From positions 98,742,128 to 98,806,127 of the forward strand of contig NC_079873.1 of the NCBI RefSeq assembly GCF_023065955.2: 64,000 bases of DNA, written 5' to 3'. The notes beneath the pieces were generated by a model, which was given only the letters and a program-made list of their open reading frames with translations, did no database searches and was not told where the DNA came from. The position numbers and the translations under genes are program-made. Numbering within the stretch: the stretch's first letter is position 1; each line of letters opens with the position of its first letter. Below are positions 60,716 to 64,000 of this stretch, in pieces. The DNA is from Ursus arctos. Lineage: Eukaryota; Chordata; Mammalia; Carnivora; Ursidae.

Positions 60716-62026
60716 ACTGGAAATGCCCATACTGTTTACTTCCCTGCAAGTTTCTTGGACATTTCTGTATTCTCCAGAAGATTACATGAATCTCTGAGAT
60801 CTGGAATTGTGTAATATGCAGGGTTTTCTCACAGTGTTTAACATAGTACATTGTACATAGAAACTATTTGATAAAAGTTTAATACATGTCCAGATGGCAT
60901 GAAAAAGTAAAAATTACATGGTTTAAAGTTTATGTATTTATTTCACCTCATACCATTTACTGATGAAAATCAAGAAAAGTAGTAATTTTTATACTAATTC
61001 TCACCCCTGACATTTATTTCCAGTGTCCCATAGGTTAACATAGAAAATATAGCTGTCAGAGGAGTGTTAAGTAAGAGTAAGCAAAAAGAAATTCTCTTTT
61101 CACACTCTCTGGGGTAAGAGTAGTGTATCAACATGTATGCATATGTATACTCATAGCTTACTCTTGAAGTAGGTGCAATCAGAAGCTGCCTAGGGGGATG
61201 TGTGCCAGAGGCCTTCAAAAATGCCTAAACACATCATAATCCTTGTCTGGTCTGGCCCCAGTCTCTAAAACTCTCACAGTAATTTCTTATTTCATTAGGT
61301 AGCCAGAGACTTCTGTTAACAGAATGCCAATTTTGTTATATGACATTACTGCACTAAGCAGTAGTGGTCATTTACCCTCGACTTAGGTTAGTATAACAAT
61401 TACCCTTGACTTAGGTTAAGCCAACAAATGGTTAAGTTTTGATGAAGGTGAAGAGATCAGCTGAAGTGCGACTAACAGTGCACTTCTCAGAATGTGGCAT
61501 GGATTAGAGAATGAAAGATTGGGGAGGACAGAAGCAATAATTAGGAAGCATTTGGAGGAGAAACAAGCACAAAGTTTGGAACCATGAGCTAAGGAATTAA
61601 AATTCTAGTCCTGTAATGTCCTAGATCTATGATTTTGGGAGAGTTACTTAATCCCTGAAAATCAACTTAGTCACTATCAAATGCTATACAAAAACACTGA
61701 AAATTTCTATGTAGCAAGTACAATAAGTATTAGTTTAATCTAAAAAACTTCATCTGTTTTACCATTTATCAAGCGTATTAGTTATTCCTATAATAACAAT
61801 TCAAGATAATGTTGGGCATCATCACTTCCTGGCTAATTTTAATTGCAACCAGGCTAATTGGGCAGCATTTCAAATATGCAGAAGCCCATCAACAAGGATC
61901 TTTGAGTGTTTAGTGTGTACCTCATACAAGGTACTATGAAAAAATGAGGTACAATTTCTCCCTATGAAGAACTTGATATAGGATCCAGGAGGTGAATTTG
62001 TTGGACATGGAGAAATAATTCACAAT
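60716..62026. other. mostly unassigned DNA
   Basis: A weak MIR-like patch at about 61600-61690 (GAGAGTTACTTAATCCCTGA); otherwise nothing recognised. Confidence 0.5.
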
Positions 62027-62040
62027 TATTGGAGAAATAG

Positions 62041-62246
62041 GGGCACCTGGGTGGCTCAGACATTAAGCGTCTGCCTTCGGCTCAGGGTGTGATCCTGGCA
62101 TTCTGGGATCGAGCCCCACATCAGGCTACTCCACTGGGAGCCTGTTTCTTCCTCTCCCACTCCCCCTGCTTGTGTTCCCTCTCATGCTGGCTGTCTCTCT
62201 CTCTGTCAAATGAATAAATAAAATCTTAAAAAAAAAACCAAACAAC
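62041..62246 (+). mobile_element. SINEC (bear-type), sense
   Basis: GGGGCACCTGGGTGGCTCAG head, ACATCAGGCTACTCCACTGG body, AATAAATAAAATCTTAAAAA tail. Target duplication TATTGGAGAAATAG at 62027 and 62247. Confidence 0.97.
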
Positions 62247-62260
62247 TATTGGAGAAATAG

Positions 62261-63085
62261 TTCACAATTTTTCATTCAACAAGTTTCTTGAGTTTTATTA
62301 TCATACCAAGCACAGTTTAGGCACTAGGTTACCAATATGAGAAATTGAGTTACTCTTGAAGTATAAATTTTATAGAGAAGGAAGACAATAGATTAAAAAA
62401 TAAATCTACAATGGCCAAGTGGAGATAAGTAGTATGAAGAAAAATAGAATAAGGAAAAAGGAATAAAGAGTGACAGGGAAGTGATTTTATATATGGTGAT
62501 CAAAACTTATCTCTATTTAAGAAGGCATTTGAGCTGACATCTGAAGAAGTGAGCACACAACATTAATATCTAGGCGGAAAGGTGTCAGGCAGAGGAAAAA
62601 CCAGTGCAGATGTTCTGAAGCAGGTGCATGCTGGGCATATTTAAGGAATAATCAGGAAGTCATTGTGGCTGCAATGAACTAAAACCAGGAGAGATGGTCG
62701 GAAATGAAGTCAGAATGGTGGCAGATGGGTACAATCATATAGCCTTATATAGATTATTTTTATAGACCAGGGCCATCAGGATTCATTGGGTGTTGAACTC
62801 ATGATCTGACATATATTTTATAAGCATCACTTTGGCTGCTGTGTGGAGAATAAAGTAATGACTGAACAAGAGTGACAGCAGAGAGACTAGTTAAGAAGCT
62901 ATTGCATTAGTCCAGATAAGAGATGATGGTGGGTTGGAGCAGGGTAGTTATGAAGGTAGTGAGAAGAGTTCATTTATAAGTATACTAAAATATAGGGGAA
63001 AGTTAATCTGTTGTTAGACTTCCTGTGGGATGTAAAAGAGAGTCAAAGATGACTTCAAAGTTTGCAGGGGGGCATCAAATATTTG
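62261..63085 (+). repeat. ancient mammalian interspersed repeat, family not assigned
   Basis: Ordered phrases ATTTGAGCTGACATCTGAAG, TTTGGCTGCTGTGTGGAGAA, GAAGCTATTGCATTAGTCCA and AGTCAAAGATGACTTCAAAG match a very common old mammalian repeat that I recognise by sequence but cannot name with certainty. Confidence 0.65.
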
Positions 63086-63134
63086 GATTTATATGAGCTG
63101 TTGTGATGCTTATCAGGTATCTAAAAGATGTATT

Positions 63135-63684
63135 TGGATGGCAAATAAGTACATGAAAAGTTCTCCACATCATTAATTAACAAGGAAATGTAAACTATAA
63201 TCATGAGATTTTACTACATAACCACTTTAATAGCAAAAATTAAAAACAATGATAAAGTTATAGCAAGGATGTGGAACAATTGGAACACTCATAATGTTTG
63301 TAGGAATATAAAATGGTACAACTACTTTGGAAACTAGTTTGTCAGTTTCCTATAAATTTAGACATATACTTATTTTCTGACCCAGCATTACTATTGATAG
63401 GTATTTGCTCAGGTATTTTATTCAAGAGAAATGAAAACATATGTCCACAAAAAGACCTATGTATGAATATTCATAACAGCATTATTTATAATAGCTAAAA
63501 CATGAGAACCACCCAAACATCCATCAACAGGTAAATGGATAAACAAATTGTCATATATCCAGAGAATATAATATTTTTCAGTGTTAAAGACAAATATATT
63601 ACTATTTTATGCAACAATGTGGATGAATCTTAAAATTATTATGCTGAGATGTTTAAGAATACATTATTGTATGATTCCATTTGT
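63135..63684 (+). mobile_element. old L1 3' part, sense
   Basis: ATAGCAAGGATGTGGAACAA, CAGCATTACTATTGATAGGT, CCAAACATCCATCAACAGGT and CAACAATGTGGATGAATCTT are typical ORF2/3'UTR phrases. It is interrupted at about 63684 by the next element. Confidence 0.9.
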
Positions 63685-64000
63685 TTTTTTAAATGTAAAT
63701 TCAACATATAGTACATCATTAGTTTCAGATGCAGAGTTCAATAATTCATCAGCTGCGTGTAACACCCAGTACTCATCACATCATGTGCCCTCCCTAATGC
63801 CCATCATTCAATTAACCCTGTGCCCCTGCCCACCTCCCCTCCAGCAATCCTCAGGTTGTTTCCTATATTTAAGAGTTTCTCATGGTTTTTCTAGCTCTGT
63901 GATAACTTCCATTCAGTTTTCCCTCCCTTCCCCTATGATCCTCTGCACTGCTTCTTATGTTGCACATATGAGTGAAACCATTTGATAATTGTCTTTCACT
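63685..64000 (-). mobile_element. L1 3' end, antisense, runs off the right edge
   Basis: T-rich left end, TCAACATATAGTACATCATT, AACACCCAGTACTCATCACA and ATGAGTGAAACCATTTGATA: carnivore L1 3'UTR entering the ORF2 end. It is inserted into the older sense L1 at 63135-63684. Confidence 0.9.

Overview
This is a stretch of a mammalian nuclear genome, almost certainly from a carnivoran, and I favour a bear (Ursidae). The main evidence is about ten copies of the tRNA-derived carnivore SINE (SINEC type), in both orientations, with the diagnostic start GGGGCGCCTGGGTGGCTCAG. Several copies (for example 24853-25056, 47134-47338, 62041-62246) read like the form I know from giant panda and other bears. The window is AT-rich. 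I found no functional protein-coding gene: no open reading frame looks like a host protein, and the longest ones belong to LINE-1 (L1) elements.

Layout. 1-6512: antisense L1 sequence broken by a chimeric patch. 6513-19650: mostly unassigned AT-rich DNA with an old L1, SINEs, MIRs and one LTR-like repeat. 19650-21195: a relatively young, 5'-truncated L1 whose ORF2 tail has a single in-frame stop. 21555-34000: LTR-like repeats, SINEs, a MER5A DNA transposon and large unassigned tracts. 34000-43140: an old L1 3' end split by an 8-kb block of two head-to-tail antisense L1s and, further on, by an LTR. 44596-44990: a solo LTR with a perfect 5-bp target duplication. 45705-47687: a full-length processed pseudogene of EEF1A1, itself split by a SINE. 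50364-56083: an antisense L1. 57941-59149: an MLT1-type LTR, a tiny L1 tail and a U6 snRNA pseudogene. 60290-64000: an L2, a SINE, an old unnamed repeat, an old L1 and the 3' end of an antisense L1 that runs off the window.

The most notable structure is a pair of direct repeats about 2.7 kb long (2138-4849 and 53839-56550; constant offset of 51,701 bases). They look identical by eye, although the L1 sequences just to their left differ by roughly 10%. The copy at 53839-56550 runs smoothly to the right into a complete MIR. The copy at 2138-4849 stops in the middle of that MIR and jumps into L1 ORF1 sequence. This looks like recent copying of an L1 plus 467 bases of its flank into another L1, or an assembly artefact; tests are given below. 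I saw no novel gene system. The interest here lies in repeat archaeology and genome rearrangement.
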